A stretch of DNA of 64,000 bases, from positions 4,697,086-4,761,085 of the forward strand of contig JAJEKV010000008.1 in assembly GCA_021234155.1 (NCBI GenBank), given 5' to 3'. A model generated the notes under the pieces. It worked only from the letters and a program-made list of their open reading frames with translations, made no database searches and had not been told where the DNA came from. Source of the DNA: Isoetes taiwanensis. Taxonomy: Eukaryota; Streptophyta; Lycopodiopsida; Isoetales; Isoetaceae. The position numbers and the translations under genes are program-made. Shown here piece after piece: positions 23,501-39,999 of this stretch (positions within the stretch are counted from its first letter, which is position 1; every line of letters starts with the position of its first letter).

Positions 23501-24050
23501 TGGATGGGCAACCTCTCATATCCAAACCGTGGATTTGGCTCTTCCATTGGGTCTTTTTGAGTCAATGGCAAAGGATTTGATTACCCTGGGACCAAGTTTC
23601 ATGGCCGAAGACCATCCCTTCTTCAAGATGCAATTGCCAAAGTAGCACATGAAGAATAAGTTCGTAGAAGCAATCAATTGAAACTTCGGGAGGTAGATGT
23701 CAAATCGCCATGTAAGGGCAAGGGTTACTAGGTTATCATGCAAGACCGCCCATGTAACTTGGTCTCACTAGGATAATCAAAAATTATTTGTATGGACATG
23801 GCAAAGTCAAATCTGCTTTTTCGGGGCCCCCTTGTTGTTTCCAAATGACAAAACGCCGGTTTCAATGAATTGGAGGTAGAAAATAAAAATTGGGTTTGAT
23901 AAATTCCTGCGGCAAGGAATGAAGAGGGTTCTTGGAATGATTTTTGGGACCAAATGAATGAAAACAACCCCACTTTGGGGAAGGGAAAGGGCAAGAAACT
24001 TGAAGCCCATAAATGGGATATGGTCATAACCCCCAAGTGAAGCGGTTTCA
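20525..24050. repeat. Tandem array of about 1-kb LTR-like repeats
   Basis: The same series of words recurs: AAAAGTCCTCTCCC, GTGATTTGGCTCTTCCATTG, AAGTTTCGTAACCA, CTTTCTCATGCAAAA, GGTAATTTTGCCATT, then GACCGATCTTGGAATTTTTT, and finally CTTAGGAAGCCAGCT. Copies begin near 20525, 21330, 22347 and 23421. The last two are preceded by a G-rich polypurine stretch and start TGTTGACGCC or TGTTGACCCC, the typical junction of a copia polypurine tract with its 3' LTR. The 22347-23420 unit is 1074 bases. Copies are strongly diverged. Short open frames in them are not genes. Confidence 0.65.
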
Positions 24051-24059
24051 AAAAGACCT

Positions 24060-27000
24060 CCCTTCCAGAACTTTTTTAAATCCCGTTTTCACAGGGGTTC
24101 TTACTCAAAGATCTATTTGCTCCTCTCTTGGTGAGGCATAGACATTTATACGGCGACCTCCACACTTGAAGAAAGTCCCAGCATCTTGGTTTTCACTTAT
24201 TATATTTTTCTTTGAACATAATGACCTTGAAACATTTGCTCTAAACATCTTATTCTTGGGTAGTCTTCAAAAACCTCCTAATCGGTCTTGGCACCGCTTA
24301 ATTTAGAAATATCTTAATTAAAGCTTGCATGCTCAAAAGGCAAAATCACATAACATAATATTCGACTCACCTAATCCAATTTCTATGCATTGAAATTCCT
24401 GAAAAATCCCAATATGAAAAAAATTATTGTTGACTTGAGAATACTCTGCGAAAAATTTTCGCGGCAAAAATAAGTAGTATGATGTTGCATCAACTGAGGT
24501 CCGAATCTCCTCCTAAAAAAATTTTTTTTTTTTTTTTTTTTGATCGAATAAGTCCATCGATTTTGTGGACATCGAATAAGCCCTATGAGCCTAAATTTTA
24601 TTCAATCGGACGGCATGCGGTGGAATCCGGCTTCTCCTCAAATAAAGTGTTGAATAATAGCCAGAAACCTGCGTGTACGTCATTGGTTATGGCGAATAAC
24701 GCCATATGTTATGAAATACGATTTGAATACCGACCTCATTAGAAACGATCCAGCCCATCCATCAATATCACGGCCCCATTTGGGCCCTTTGAATTGTTAA
24801 TTAAATCTGAATTTGGAGGAGTTTTTTTGGCCGATCATGGACATTTTACCTAGTGGGTTACTCATTCTTAGTGGAAATGAGGTATGTTTGCTATTTATTA
24901 AATAGTCCTACTAATGATTTGATGCGCAGTAAAGTATCCGATTGAAATCCAATAGATCTCCTCCACTTATTATCCGGGAATGGAACAAATTTCTGATTTT
25001 GTGCTCTTCCTCACCCAAAAGCATGACTTATCTTATTTTCGGAAGATTCTTCTAATCTCAAGCCTACTAAGGCAGATATTATCACCATGCTGAAGGAAAA
25101 GGGGATTAACTACCGAAAAGATGGTGTAGCTACTAAAAAATCTACGCTGGAAGCAGTTGCAAAAGAGGCTAGTATTGATATTCTTGCAAAGAAAAGAGAA
25201 TGGGCCCTAGGGGAAATTTGGGATCCGGCATTGAAGCATGCATGGTGACTATACATGGAAAAAACAGCAACACATCTGTGGATACCAGGAGCAAGCTGAG
25301 CATTCCAAGAAATGAAATAAACGATCTGGAGGAGGAGGAAGTACCACTTAATCAGGTTTTTTGTGCTTCTAGAAAAGTTGAAATGAACCTAAATGGAAAA
25401 GGGTAGTAAAGAATACACAAGCATCGCTTATTACCTTTGAACAAAAATGCACTATGTTTGATGTCAATGGAATATATATGTGGTTAGTTATTCTAACATC
25501 ATATATAACAAATTGTGTATTTAATAGGAGTGGATTCAATATGCATGGGCATTTAGATATGGATTGCGGCTTGTTTATACTTTGAATTTGCTTCTAACCG
25601 TGGGAAAGTTCTTTGCCTTCTTTTTTCCTTTGCCATAATTTGTTGGAAAAAGCATGGACTCACGATTTACAAATATGGTTCTAAGGCATAATCACCAAAA
25701 GCCTTCCAATGTGCAAAAACATTGGTACAAATGATATGAAGTTATTAACGTACTCTAACATGAAGAACTTCTATCATTGACTCTATAAGCTTATGTTCAC
25801 GTATTTGTTGGTTTCTGGTTTGAAAGGCTAAAAGCCAAGGGATTCTTTTGCTTACCTGCTAATCTATTCAATTTTTACCCTATTTTGGCTAACTAATTAA
25901 ACTCACTTTGAAGCTATTGCAGAGGGAACCAGGATCTCTTCTACCTACTATTGTTTTTGATGAAGCAACTTTGCTATTACTGTGGAAACTTCCAAAGTCT
26001 ATGAGATGGCAGTACACACTCTATTTATGGTTTTTTACTGCATGATAACTCCATCATGCTCCCTTTGTTAAAAAGCCCTCAATGTTGGATGTGGTAAATC
26101 CATTGGGGAGCTTTTTGAGTTCCCAGTAAGGGTCATGTATTTTTCTCTCGCTATTTTGTTTGCAAAAAAAGCCCTTGACTTTGATTGGAATGGTTAAGGT
26201 GGATAGGTGATCTTGGGTCCTATAAAACATGGTTAATGATATTATTACAGTTCTCGGAATGCCTTGCTCAAAACCATTATCAAGAACATGGAATCTCATA
26301 GGGTTTCTTAATAGCATTCCAAATCTACACGTCATGTCTTGAAGTAGAGTTCTATACTTATTGCTCTTTTGGACAAAGTTAACTTTTTAAGTTTAACTGG
26401 GATTCTTATCCAGGCAATAGGTTGTCGTGGTATGCTTAAAATAATTGGCATGATGTTAAACCTGAAAAAGCATAATGATAATGCATGGTTTGAGAATGTA
26501 TAACTCGAATTTAAGTTCTCATCTACCCGTAGTGGTCATATGGGTTCAGTCAAACTGTAATCTATTATATGAGGATAGGGCATCGCATAAAAATAGGTTA
26601 CTTGGAGGTGGATGTAAACTCGCCGCCACAACTGTTCATATTATAGTTGCACTATCCCTTTAGGCATGGTGTAACTTTAGGGGGTCACTAGACTAATTTG
26701 GTATTTGACATGGCATGGCAAAGTCAAATCTCTTTCGGGGGGGCGTTCCCGAATGACAAATCATTTTTGGTATAACCAATGGGGTATTCGACTTGCACAA
26801 TAAATTCCTTAGTTTAGATCTTGGAAATTTTAATACCCCAAGGCGGGGGTATGGTATTCATTGTGCAATAAGCAAGGGGTATTCAACTTGTGGTATGGTG
26901 GTCATTAGCGACACCCCCAAATAGTGCCCTTAGTTTAGACTTTTAAAATACCTCCGGGTTTTTGGGGACTTTTTCGGATAGGGACAGCCTTTGCAAAGGA

Positions 27001-27580
27001 GGAATAGCCTTATTTGACTTGGAGGAAGGGCCTTATTTGACTTGGAGGAAGGTCCCAGCTCGGTTTCACATCTATCCAATTCTTCAATTGACCTTTTCTA
27101 TTATTTTGTTTTCTATTATTTTGTTAACAGTTGAACATTTGCTCTAACATCTTATTCTATTATAATGGGTTGGTTGAGGTTGCTAAATTGTGTTCTTAAA
27201 ATTGTGCTTCCTTCAATTCTTATGTCCTTTGCTGGTTTCCTGTAGAGTATGAATTTCAAGATTCCCCACGAGAACATAATTTCATGTTCGTTAAAAAGCA
27301 TCCATTATGTCCTCCGCTTCTCTTCAAGGTCACTGACAAAAAGCCAAGACATTGTAGATATTATAGCTTGGAACCTATGATATCTATGCTAAGAAAAGCA
27401 AAAGAAATGATACTGGAATAACATAACTCCTACGTTAAAAAGTCATCAAACAAACAAGTTCTTGGGCACCATTGACAAACACTGGCATTTATTTACAAAT
27501 ATTCAGTGTATAGAGAACATAGAACCAATATGCTTCAAAGATCAAATGACCTTATCTTGGACTGAAATTCCTCAAATAAA
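24060..27580. other. Transposon-derived or degenerate region without an intact gene
   Basis: No complete gene is seen. A short coding-like trace at about 25035-25200 on the plus strand reads LKPTKADIITMLKEKGINYR, with a further segment at 25200-25400; this may be an old transposon or gene fragment. Pieces of the LTR-like repeat (GGCAAAGTCAAATCTC, CCGAATGACAAA) reappear at about 26700-26960. A 21-base duplication of CCTTATTTGACTTGGAGGAAG lies at about 27008-27055. Confidence 0.35.
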
Positions 27581-27599
27581 GGGTGAGTTAGCCTCCATT

Positions 27600-30500
27600 T
27601 CTGATGAGAATCATACCTGACGTTCTGATAAAGCACCTGATATAACAAACTGGCATGTGAATGGGCCAAAAAGATGAACGTATTAATATCGTTGTACAAA
27701 TAACAAAATCTTACCAATTTCTGGTCATCCCCTCCACTACAAATAAACTTGTCGTCCGGTGAGATGGCGACCTGTAAACATAATCATCTATAAGCATCAT
27801 ACACTCCCCATTAAAAGATTGTGGCATGCACACTTACAGAATTAACGCAACGTGAGTGACTTTGTATATGTCGTACGCATGGTTGTCCTAGAGATACATC
27901 CCATATCGCAATGCTATCAAGCATGGCTACTCATTAATATCAAGCAAGCATTCCCAAGCCAACAACTTAAGTGAGATCATCTTACACAAGCTCACCTGCC
28001 GTTGCCACTTGCAGTTACAAGAATCGCTGCATGGTTAAACCATCGAGCATCATTCACACCCTGATCTCCTATATCAACAAACCTGCAGAAGCAATAAAAA
28101 ATATCAGATTTTTATAAATATCCAATATTTGCACTATATGCCGGGCACCTACCCTGGCATCTGTGAGGTATCATCAGCCGTCGGCATGGGTCTTCCATGG
28201 CTTAAGCAATGCAATGCCCTGGTAGACCTTAGTTTTGGAGAGGATATTGTAGGTGGACATTGGATTGGCCTGATGCCAGGTTCCATTGGTATAATCCGTG
28301 TATCCCACACCATTGAGTTATTAGCAGTACTAGATGCCTGAAAATATCTGCCGCAAGAGCTGAAGGAAACAGATGTAACCTGCCTCAGAAAGGAAAGGTT
28401 TAGAAATCAACAAAACTTCAAAATTAGTGTGGTAGCATGATTAGAATGAAAACTAGGCACTAACTCTTCCAATTCTGAAGATAGCTAACCTCACAATTGC
28501 TACAAAGGGGCAACCGTCCTATTGCACCACATGTCCGTATATCATATAAACCTACGGTTCCATCTCCTGCACCTGCATACCATAAAGATATCATCAATAA
28601 CTACATTCTAAACATCCATAATGAACATGAAAGAAAAGAATGTGCACCTGTGAGTACAACTGTGCCTGATGGATTAGACTTTAGGCAGGTGATGTACTGT
28701 ACAAGGATGCAGATGCCTGTAAGACCATGATAGATGCCACCGTAAACAATCTGAGAAGTCAGCTTACAGATTCATTTGCCGGAAATGAAATGCAGTCTGT
28801 GAGAGCATCAATGTCCCATATCTGCACAACTGCGGGGCCACCATATGCCGAATCGCTGCCACAAACAAGAAGGTTGTCTTGGCAAAATTCCATTGCGTCC
28901 ATAGACGGTATGCTTGGATGCTTCTGCCTGTTCGAATCATGAAGCCACCAAGTTAGCATGTAATTCCTTTTGCTAAAGAAATCTCTATGGCCCTTTTCCT
29001 TTTTAATTCTTTGTCAACGAAGATATCACTTAATTCCCAAGGATAATTTCCAGCAAGTTCTTCTGCAACCACCTTCCCGCATCCCATTCCAGAAGCATCC
29101 CTCCAGATTGACATTGACCAGCCATTTAGGCAGGCATCTTGCATGGCTATTCGTTTCAGATCAGATTGAGAAAAGTACTGCAGATTATAAAGGAGGATAA
29201 TTTCATTTGCTAAAGTTGTCTACATCTCCTTCTCGAGGTTTGTATATTGCAGTGAGATATTTTCCTCCTAAGCATTCCACTTATACTCCACTATCTGCAG
29301 GAGGGGGACACTCATCTGTATATGAACATCGTGGATTACTCTTCTATTGGTGAAGTGATATTGGTGGGGGATTTCACTGCACAGACAAGGGATGAACAAG
29401 TTCACCTCAATGATGCTACTTCTGGTCCTTGGAATACAAGCAAAACCAGCACTAATTTACTGTGACAACAGTGGAGCCATTCAGAACGTTAAAGACTCCC
29501 AAATGCAAGTAGAAATCAAGCATATGGACATCAAGATGTGCATCATCCGACATCGAATACCCAAGATATACAGTGGCTACCACTGTACTGTTCAACTCAA
29601 GATATGTGTGCTTTCGCATGTCTTGATTCTCTCATTGTTTCTTAGTTTAAGTAGAAGCTAAACAACCATTAAGTTCTGCTAATGAGACAGTCGAGACTAT
29701 CTGCATAGATCTGCTGCAAGCTAAAGAGAACCTTCAGAACTTGTACCGTAAATGGCAAGGGAATGAGTTAAGGCTTGACCTGATAGTGACCATTTATTAC
29801 ATATAACAACTATCAATAATAGAGATCATCTAGAAAACGTGGAAGATGCATGGGATTTATGTACCCAGAAGGGTGATTCAATTGAAAATTGATGCAAGAT
29901 GGGTTTTGTGGCAGATGCGTCCTTGCCCCAGGATGTTTGGGTTGTCAATTTCTTTGTGAGATGCTGGCCTGCTTGCTGTGCATGTACATAAGATACAATG
30001 TGATGCAAGCTTGGCAAGGATATCTGTATAGGTTTTACCAATTTCTGCGTTGGAAATTGTAATCCCCCAAACCCCCCAACCACATAGATGTTTTGAGAAC
30101 ATTGCTGTTACCTGAGCAAATAATTTAAGTCGTGGACAAGACCACCTGTTACAACGTTCCATAACAATATTTGGCTGTCACCTTCACCTCCACTTGTTGC
30201 AATCAGACCTAGATTGAAATCATATCGGGTGCTTCAGAATTAAAAATCACTGGAGCTGCCCAAGAGAAAGGCAAACAGGTAGTATTTAACCTACAAGAGC
30301 GTGTTGGGTTCACAGCCAAAGCACATATTTTTTTAGAATGTCCATGAGTACTCCCATCACCAGAACCAGGACCCAACGTATGTACACAAGTACCGGAGCT
30401 TGAGTCCCACACCTATAAGGAGCAGTAATAATAATGTGCTCAAAAAAATTAACAAGATGTGTGAAGAGTAAAATATGTGATACCGTACCTTGACAAGGTT

Positions 30501-32202
30501 GCTAGCACAGGAAACTATAGAGCCTCCTTCTGACGCATACTCCACTGCTTGAATCTGTCAGCAGATTAAGGGACCAAAAGGAAAAGGAAAAAGTCTTAGA
30601 TGCCATCTACTGTTAAGTGCACTATTTTCAAAAAAATGGTAAACAGAAAAATAATAGTACTATATCCTCCATAAAACTCTGGTCAAGACATTAACAGCAA
30701 GATTTAACAGTAATAGATGTGAACATAAGAGGACGTATTTGGAAGAAGTTCCCAATGCAAGAAAGAACCCTAACAAGCGGCTGTTTATCATAATGGCTAA
30801 GCTATAAACATAGCAAGAGTCAAATTAGTTTTGGCATTTACATACTACACCATGTTATTTTATTTCGAATCAAGTTCCAACGGTTCTCTTGGTGTCTAGA
30901 TGAGTGACAACTTTCACATATATGAACAAACAGGCATACTCAAGATTTAGCTAGCTTGTTCATTCGCTAGTAAATGTTAGCATAAGCTTTAGTGAGAGCT
31001 TTTACTATAAGATATTATAAAGTGTTCAGGTTGGACTTGTGGTGAAATCTTTTATTGCAGGGAGTTCGCATGTCAACCACATGCATCCTAGAAATTGAAG
31101 AAGTTTTTGCATTTCCTCTGTTCTTAATCAGGTAAGTTATAAAATCATGCATGATATTACTGTTTTACTTAGCCCAGATCCCCGCAGTATTAATTAATCG
31201 TTTATTGTCCATAGATTAAATCCAGAACAGGTTTTTTGCTATGTGGATCGGTGATTGATGTCCAGTTCATTTATTCTCTGCAGGATTTATGTTGTTGTTT
31301 ATTACAATATAAAATTCATAATTCATGTCCAGTCAGCCTTTACTTGGACTTGATTTTATTGCTCCTATTCCAATTTCCTTTGGCTGAATTAGGTACTGAT
31401 CAATGTCCTGGCCAGGTCATTCCCTTGCCTAGCTAGCCGGTGGTTCAAATTCGGCAAAGGAGAAGGCCGTTTGTTAGGTTACAACATCAAAAGGCAATGG
31501 TTCTGGCAGGTCGGAACAATAAAAGGACAAACAGGCAAAAATTGGCCGTCCAACAGATGACAATAAGAAAGGCCACGGTCAAAAGGGTGGTCAGATCCTG
31601 AGTCCATTTGTAGATGACATACGTTCAAGTGATCGACGGAGCCATGGTTGGACCGTCCACCGCCCAACAATTTGAAGCAGCACAGATATGCCTATAGTTG
31701 AGTGCTATTTTTGCCTGAAATTGTGATACAAGGACAATATGCCAAAAAACAAACCACAAGCTTAAACCCCACTTAAAAGTCCTGAAAATGTGGAACTCCC
31801 TAACTTGGCTATAGCAGATGATGGTTTTGGTTACATGTTAATATTAAAGCCAAATAGAGTATCAGAATATGGATATGTTTTATATTGATGCAAAGCAAAC
31901 CATAACAATGTTCCCTTGGTATACCGTGAATAGCAGGACAAACCACTCCCGGATGCTGCCCACAAAGTGACTAAAAGCATGAAGAGTATGACTGTGCCCT
32001 TATGTCAACGACAATATACCATGTTATGAGGTAAAAGATATTACATAGTCCACAGCAATTTATGGATCATTGATACAGCAAAATCATTTTAGCACTTTAC
32101 TAAGGCATCCATGCATTTAGGAAATCTAACCTGACAATTATGTCCAACCAAAACCGCTGCTTTCCCACTGGTTAGATCATACGCTAGTAGCTCATTTGGT
32201 GC
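27600..32202 (-). CDS. WD40-repeat protein gene (multi-exon)
   Basis: At least eleven minus-strand exons with GT-AG borders encode successive WD40 blades. From 5' to 3', with approximate positions: 32202-32131 (PNELLAYDLTSGKAAVLVGH), 30554-30489 (IQAVEYASEGGSIVSCASNL), 30412-30293 (VWDSSSGTCVHTLGPGSGDG), 30208-30114 (LIATSGGEGDSQILLWNVVT), 28927-28790 (NLLVCGSDSAYGGPAVVQIW), 28704-28648 (YITCLKSNPSGTVVLTG), 28575-28492 (GDGTVGLYDIRTCGAIGRL), 28378-28151 (VTSVSFSSCGRYFQ), 28083-27999 (GVNDARWFNHAAILVTASGN), 27920-27838 (SIAIWDVSLGQPCVRH) and 27775-27716 (VAISPDDKFICSGGDDQKLV). All are uninterrupted, which suggests a working beta-propeller scaffold protein. The 5' start is not certain and may lie in the gene at 36888-39938. 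The terminal exon near 27640 is unclear. I do not recognise the orthologue. Confidence 0.8.
28953..29144 (-). other. Unidentified ORF fragment in a WD40 intron
   Basis: A 63-residue minus-strand frame includes SIWRDASGMGCGKVVAEELA and ELKRKRAIEISLAKGI. The DASGxGxG segment has the look of an RNase-H-type motif from a retroelement, but the stretch is too short to assign. It is probably another transposon scrap beside the copia fragment. Confidence 0.3.
29400..29660 (+). mobile_element. Ty1/copia RNase H fragment in a WD40 intron
   Basis: The plus-strand frame reads ALIYCDNSGAIQNVKDSQ and then KHMDIKMCIIRHRI. This matches the end of copia RNase H, where a YCDNxSAI motif is followed by a KHIDIRYHFIR motif. 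The fragment lies in the intron between WD40 exons at about 30114 and 28927, antisense to the host gene. It is a short leftover of an old insertion. Confidence 0.65.
30560..32125. other. Large WD40 intron, no feature seen
   Basis: This stretch separates two WD40 exons. It contains only short unrelated open frames on both strands (for example 31236-31436 and 31479-31670). I see no domain, RNA gene or clear repeat. Confidence 0.4.
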
Positions 32203-32399
32203 CTGCAGCAACAACTAAGATCAATATTCGAGATACTTTATACAGATGTATCACCTAGATCTATAATGGTTCTAATTGACACAGCAGTCAGCAAGTTAGC
32301 TTGCTAAGGACCCTTTTAGAAAGATTATTTTAACGTCTAGGACAGACCACTTGGATCTATGAGACCAATCATTATAGCAAACATGTACAGCTAGGGGTT

Positions 32400-32850
32400 G
32401 CATTGCAGCCTCCTAGATGTGTTACATAGAAACTAGGAAACTTTTGTCTCTTTCCTAGCAAAGTATGAGGTGATGTCAGACTCGTTTCCTCTTTTAAAGG
32501 ATTGCTTATGTTCCTCATTTGCTGCCCACTTTGTCCTTCTTGACACTTTCATGTTACCCCTCTTGAGATCGGATTAGATGGCCCTGTGGGAGGACAGATA
32601 GGCTTTGACCCTCCTTGCTGATCTGTAATTTTGCATGTTCGTGGTCTCATAAACCCTATGGTCTTCCATAGACGTTAATAAATCTTTCTTTCTTTCTTTC
32701 TTTCTACCTTAGATAACAGGAGGGTTTTCCTCCTGAAGGTCTTGAATTCTGTTTATGTTATGGTCTCATAGACCCTTTGGGTCTTACGTAGACGTTAATA
32801 AATCTTTCTTTCTTTCTTTCTGACTTTCTGACTTTCTTTTTAGTCCTCGT
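32400..32850 (+). repeat. Duplicated LINE/SINE-like 3' end with TCTTTC tails
   Basis: Two copies of a segment (GGTCTCATAAACCCTATGG and GGTCTCATAGACCCTTTGG, both followed by a TAGACGTTAATAAATC motif) each end in a run of TCTTTC repeats, at about 32685-32705 and 32803-32820. A conserved body ending in a simple repeat is characteristic of LINE or SINE 3' ends. The second copy continues as GACTTTC repeats. No coding region accompanies them on this strand. Confidence 0.6.
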
Positions 32851-33285
32851 CCCTTAAGTTGCAGATTTGACAGATTCTTTCCTCTCTTGCCCTTGGCTCA
32901 GTCAGTTTTGACCTTTAACTGATAAGAGGAGACATGGAACTGCCCAATACAATCCTGAAGTTAGTTACACGACAAATAAATAACTAATTACCCAGGACGT
33001 CGAAGTGAACCATCTTTCGATATATTCAGGAAATTGACGAAGTGAAGTTATCTTTCAATGGATAACTCCTTCAAGGAGGTCCCATCTGTCTGCCACATGC
33101 ACGTCCTATGATGTTTCAAGCGAGGAAGGAAGGAAATAAAGCAAAAAGGAGACCATTAGGTTCTATGAGACCAAATAGAAATAACTATCTTTATCATCTG
33201 GGAGCATTGGAACATCCTCCTCGGTAGAAAGTGCTAGTTAAATCTAGGAAGTAATCAAAAACAAAAGACACAGCAGTAAGGCTTA

Positions 33286-35310
33286 TTATAGGATCGGCAT
33301 CCTAACTGGTTCTCTCCATCCCCTTAGAGGGTCTGAAAAAGGAAGTAATTCTTCCTTTTGGGAAGATTTTATATGGAGTTGTCCGGCCTCCTCCTTAGCT
33401 TTTCTATGCCCTTTGTGAACACTTCTGACTTTCTTTTCAGACATGGCTGACTCCAAGTAAGATGAAATTTTATAGATAACTTTATTCAAATCAATGAAGA
33501 TGGTTTCATCCAGCACACAAACTAAAACTTGCAATGAGTTGCGACTAGACCTAAGGTCAAGCGCTCTGCAGATTGTGTCATATGAAGGTAGTTCAGTCGA
33601 AAAACAACTCATTTTCACATGCTCCTGTATACTATGGAACACGGGGCAGGTTCCACTGTCTCTTCCAGGAAATTACCTCCCTCTCAGAACTCATCCAAAT
33701 ATGGACAGATCTATTCCTCCATCAAATGACTGTTCATAGAGAAACCTGTTGGAGAGAGGATTGGACAGAGAAATGACCCTACACAAATGCAGATCACTAT
33801 CTTTCTCATTGCAGGAAAATCGCAACAAACAAAGGCATGCCCTTTAACTGGTCCAACTAGCTCAGTTGCAAAAGGGATACACATGAAAGTTACATTACCC
33901 TGTACTTTGAACCAGCCGCCAGGAAAAAGCCAAGGGTTTCTTGGTTTTAGACTGTTTGCTTTAACCATGATACTTTTGTTTATAAAGCAAGAGTTCTATC
34001 TTAGAAAGTTAAGGAGCTGCTGGAAGGTGTTTGGGCAAAGACAATGGTATCTTCTAGTTATTTCATCAGATGCCCGGAGACAAGAAGATGTCGGTAATTG
34101 AGTGACTGTGCTTAAATGGTGGGAGGTGAAACCAGCTAGCTTTACCTGAGCGGGCCAATGCTTTGGATGAACTGAATGCCACGTGAGCGAGCCCTTGCCT
34201 GCCCTCTTGTGTATCAGCCAAAGACTGATGGAAATAAGACACCACAGCTTCAAGTTTCAGAACTAGCACCATACAAAGCCGGTGGTCGAACCAAAGCATT
34301 GAACAAATGGAGTTTTAGTGTTGACATCATAAAAGTGCCTCTGGAAGCATTGTCTCTTGATAGAATCCAGTGGGCTCATGAAGAATGCAAAGAAAGATGC
34401 AAGATACAAGCGCAAGCTAACCAATGCTATGTGGAGCGAATCACTCGTATGAGGCTTGACTCTGGCTAATATATGAAGTGCCATGTCAGCAGCAACAAAT
34501 GATGACTAGCGTGCAAGCGTGCAGTGTGCCAGGTCAGCAAGCGTGACTACAGGCGTGCAGTGTGCCTAGTCATCATAACACATAGAATACAATATTCTAA
34601 CATCTCTCCATAAGAGCTCATGAAGTGTAGCCTTTAGCAAGTCCTTTCTATGCTGCTGCGTCCAATGTAAACCCTGAAGGTATCTGTAGGCTGAAACAGT
34701 TTCCACCGGTTGCTGTTGGAAGGAAAAATTGTTTCGACGAATGACAGGCCTGGAGATGTTGAAAATCATCACTTTGGTTCTGCAAGTTTGCTTGCAACTC
34801 TCTCTTTGCAAAAGGCAACCAAAGCCAGTAAGTGCTTCTGCAGTCCCTCAGCGGGGGTGGAAATTAAGCCATGTCATCGGCATAGAGCATGATTCGAATG
34901 CACTCTTGAGCTAGCACGCATCCTTCTCTACCAAGTGCATAGAAGTTTCTTAACTCATCAATGTCGAGAGCAAATAGAGTTGGCGAGAGTAGGCAGCTTT
35001 GCTTTACCCCAATTGTACTCATCACCTCCTCCAACCATTTGCCAGCCAATTTAGATATGCCTGAGACATTCTCGTAAAGAGTGGGAACTGCCCAAATAAG
35101 ACCTCATAGCCCTACAAAGAAAGGTTTTATTAACGCCTGCTTAAGACCCTTAGCTTCTATAAGACAACACAAGCACGTCAAATCATCTAGGACAATCTTT
35201 GGAAATTCTAAGCTAGCAAGCAAAGCAAAAACAAAACAGATTAGAAAAAACATTTTATACTTCCGCAACCAAGTACGGGCACACCTAACTAATTCGGTAT
35301 GTCCCTCCAT
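33286..35310 (-). mobile_element. Degenerate LINE-type retrotransposon fragments
   Basis: The minus-strand frame at 35049-34864 contains GVKQSCLLSPTLFALDIDEL followed by IRIMLYADDMA, matching motifs B and C of a LINE reverse transcriptase with the YADD catalytic pair. Further on, 34811-34566 contains AYRYLQGLHWT, a RT-thumb-like sequence. At 33642-33286, a HSIQEHVKMSCFSTELPSYD segment followed by a helical tail resembles the C-terminal end of LINE pol proteins. The pieces are in the right order on one strand but separated by stops and unrelated sequence. The whole lies within an intron or between the two host gene blocks. Confidence 0.55.
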
Positions 35311-35319
35311 AGTCAGTTT

Positions 35320-36880
35320 AGAAGATGATCTGATGTCCTCTTTACATGATGTCCTCTTTACCCTAGGATCTTGTTTCTTTCTAGCAAAGATTTCTTATAA
35401 TGCTATCTTGCATCATTCTTGTTTTTGGTCTTTTATAAGGACACCTTACCATTCCGATAATCTGATGCTGATTTCATTAAAATTACATATTGTATATGCT
35501 GGCCTATGTAGCACAGCACATGTAGATTTAACCAAATTCTAACACCACCCGATCATCAATTTCCTTTCCCTTGGTGAAAATCACTTACTCCAAAATGAGT
35601 TTCAAATGCGTCCATAAAGATATTAAGTCCTTGTCTTTAATGACATCCATTAAATGTCAATCCCAAATGTCCCCATAAACTGCCATTGCAATCAACGTTT
35701 CCAATTTTAATTTGCAGTCTTATATAGACCTTTAGTCCCTAAGACATCCAATGTGCTCTCAGATGTCCTCATAAATTGCCATTGCAATCCACGTTTCAAT
35801 TTTAATGAGCCAGTCTCATATAGACCCTTAATCCCTATTATATTGTCAATTTTCTTATTCCAGGTAATGACCCAGCCATATTTGTATGCTCCCCAATTAT
35901 TTCCATGCTCACTAGCTTCTGGTACCTGCTGTATGCAACTATATTGTTTTCATGTTGCCGCAGAGTCAAATTTCCATCCATGAAAATGCTTGGTTATTAG
36001 AAACATGTCATCCCCAAACATCTTATACTTCAAAGGGCCAACTTGTGCTCGCCATGCAACAGGTCGAACAACCAGTTTGAATAATAGATGGTTCTTAGAG
36101 TTTAATGGACACAACAAAAGCATATTTGACCAGATGGGCAAATCACAATGACACTCATTAAAAGTCCTGCCCAACAACAGAGCTACAACTTGCCGCCAAA
36201 TTAAGAAATCCAGTCCCAAAATATATCAGAATCAAGCCCAAATTAGCCCATTGCCAAAATAGCTTGACCATTGCATTTCCCTTCGAAGTAAAAAAAGAGT
36301 TCTACTAACTTTACAATGTCGTCTCAAATACTACAAAATTACCACCCTCTGTATTATTTGCATCTTTCACAGAGAGACATCATTCAACATACTATCGGAA
36401 GGCAAAAATGGAATTGCTCATACGGGAACAATATGCGCATATATATGCACAAGCATCTTGCAACAAGTTCATAAACTACAAAAGATCATGCAGTGTCACC
36501 CACTTTTTTTATCACTTTTAACACAGTACCACAATCCTAAAAACATTTATGGATGCTGTATGAAGATTCATTGCGTACCGCATTACAACCAGAGACAAGT
36601 TGTGCTGCACCACAAGGATGGAACCTCACATCCAATACCTTCTGAACTCCTTGCTGCATCAAAAATCGTTTTACTAACAATAGTAGCAGGCGAAACACAA
36701 AAACTGCCCACTTGGGGATCAGCTATTGCTTCAGTGGAAATGATCGCTAGAAATAAGACACCATTTAAAAATAAAACCATGACATGTCCAGACTTCCTTG
36801 CAAATCTAATGCAGATTGTTGTTTACCAATATTATCAGAAAACAATCAAACCAAAAGAAAATAATAGGAAAAGAACCAAT
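35320..36880. other. Intergenic or intronic stretch, no feature seen
   Basis: This stretch has repeated ATGTCCTCATAAATTGCCATT-like words (about 35660-35790) in two diverged copies. Otherwise it has only short unrelated frames. No gene is supported. Confidence 0.4.
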
Positions 36881-36887
36881 TACGTCT

Positions 36888-39938
<3,051 letters not shown>

Positions 39939-39999
39939 ATCTGAAGCTCGGGGAGCTTTAAAGTTTGCAGTAGGTTAGGGAAAACTCGCTGCTCCAACA

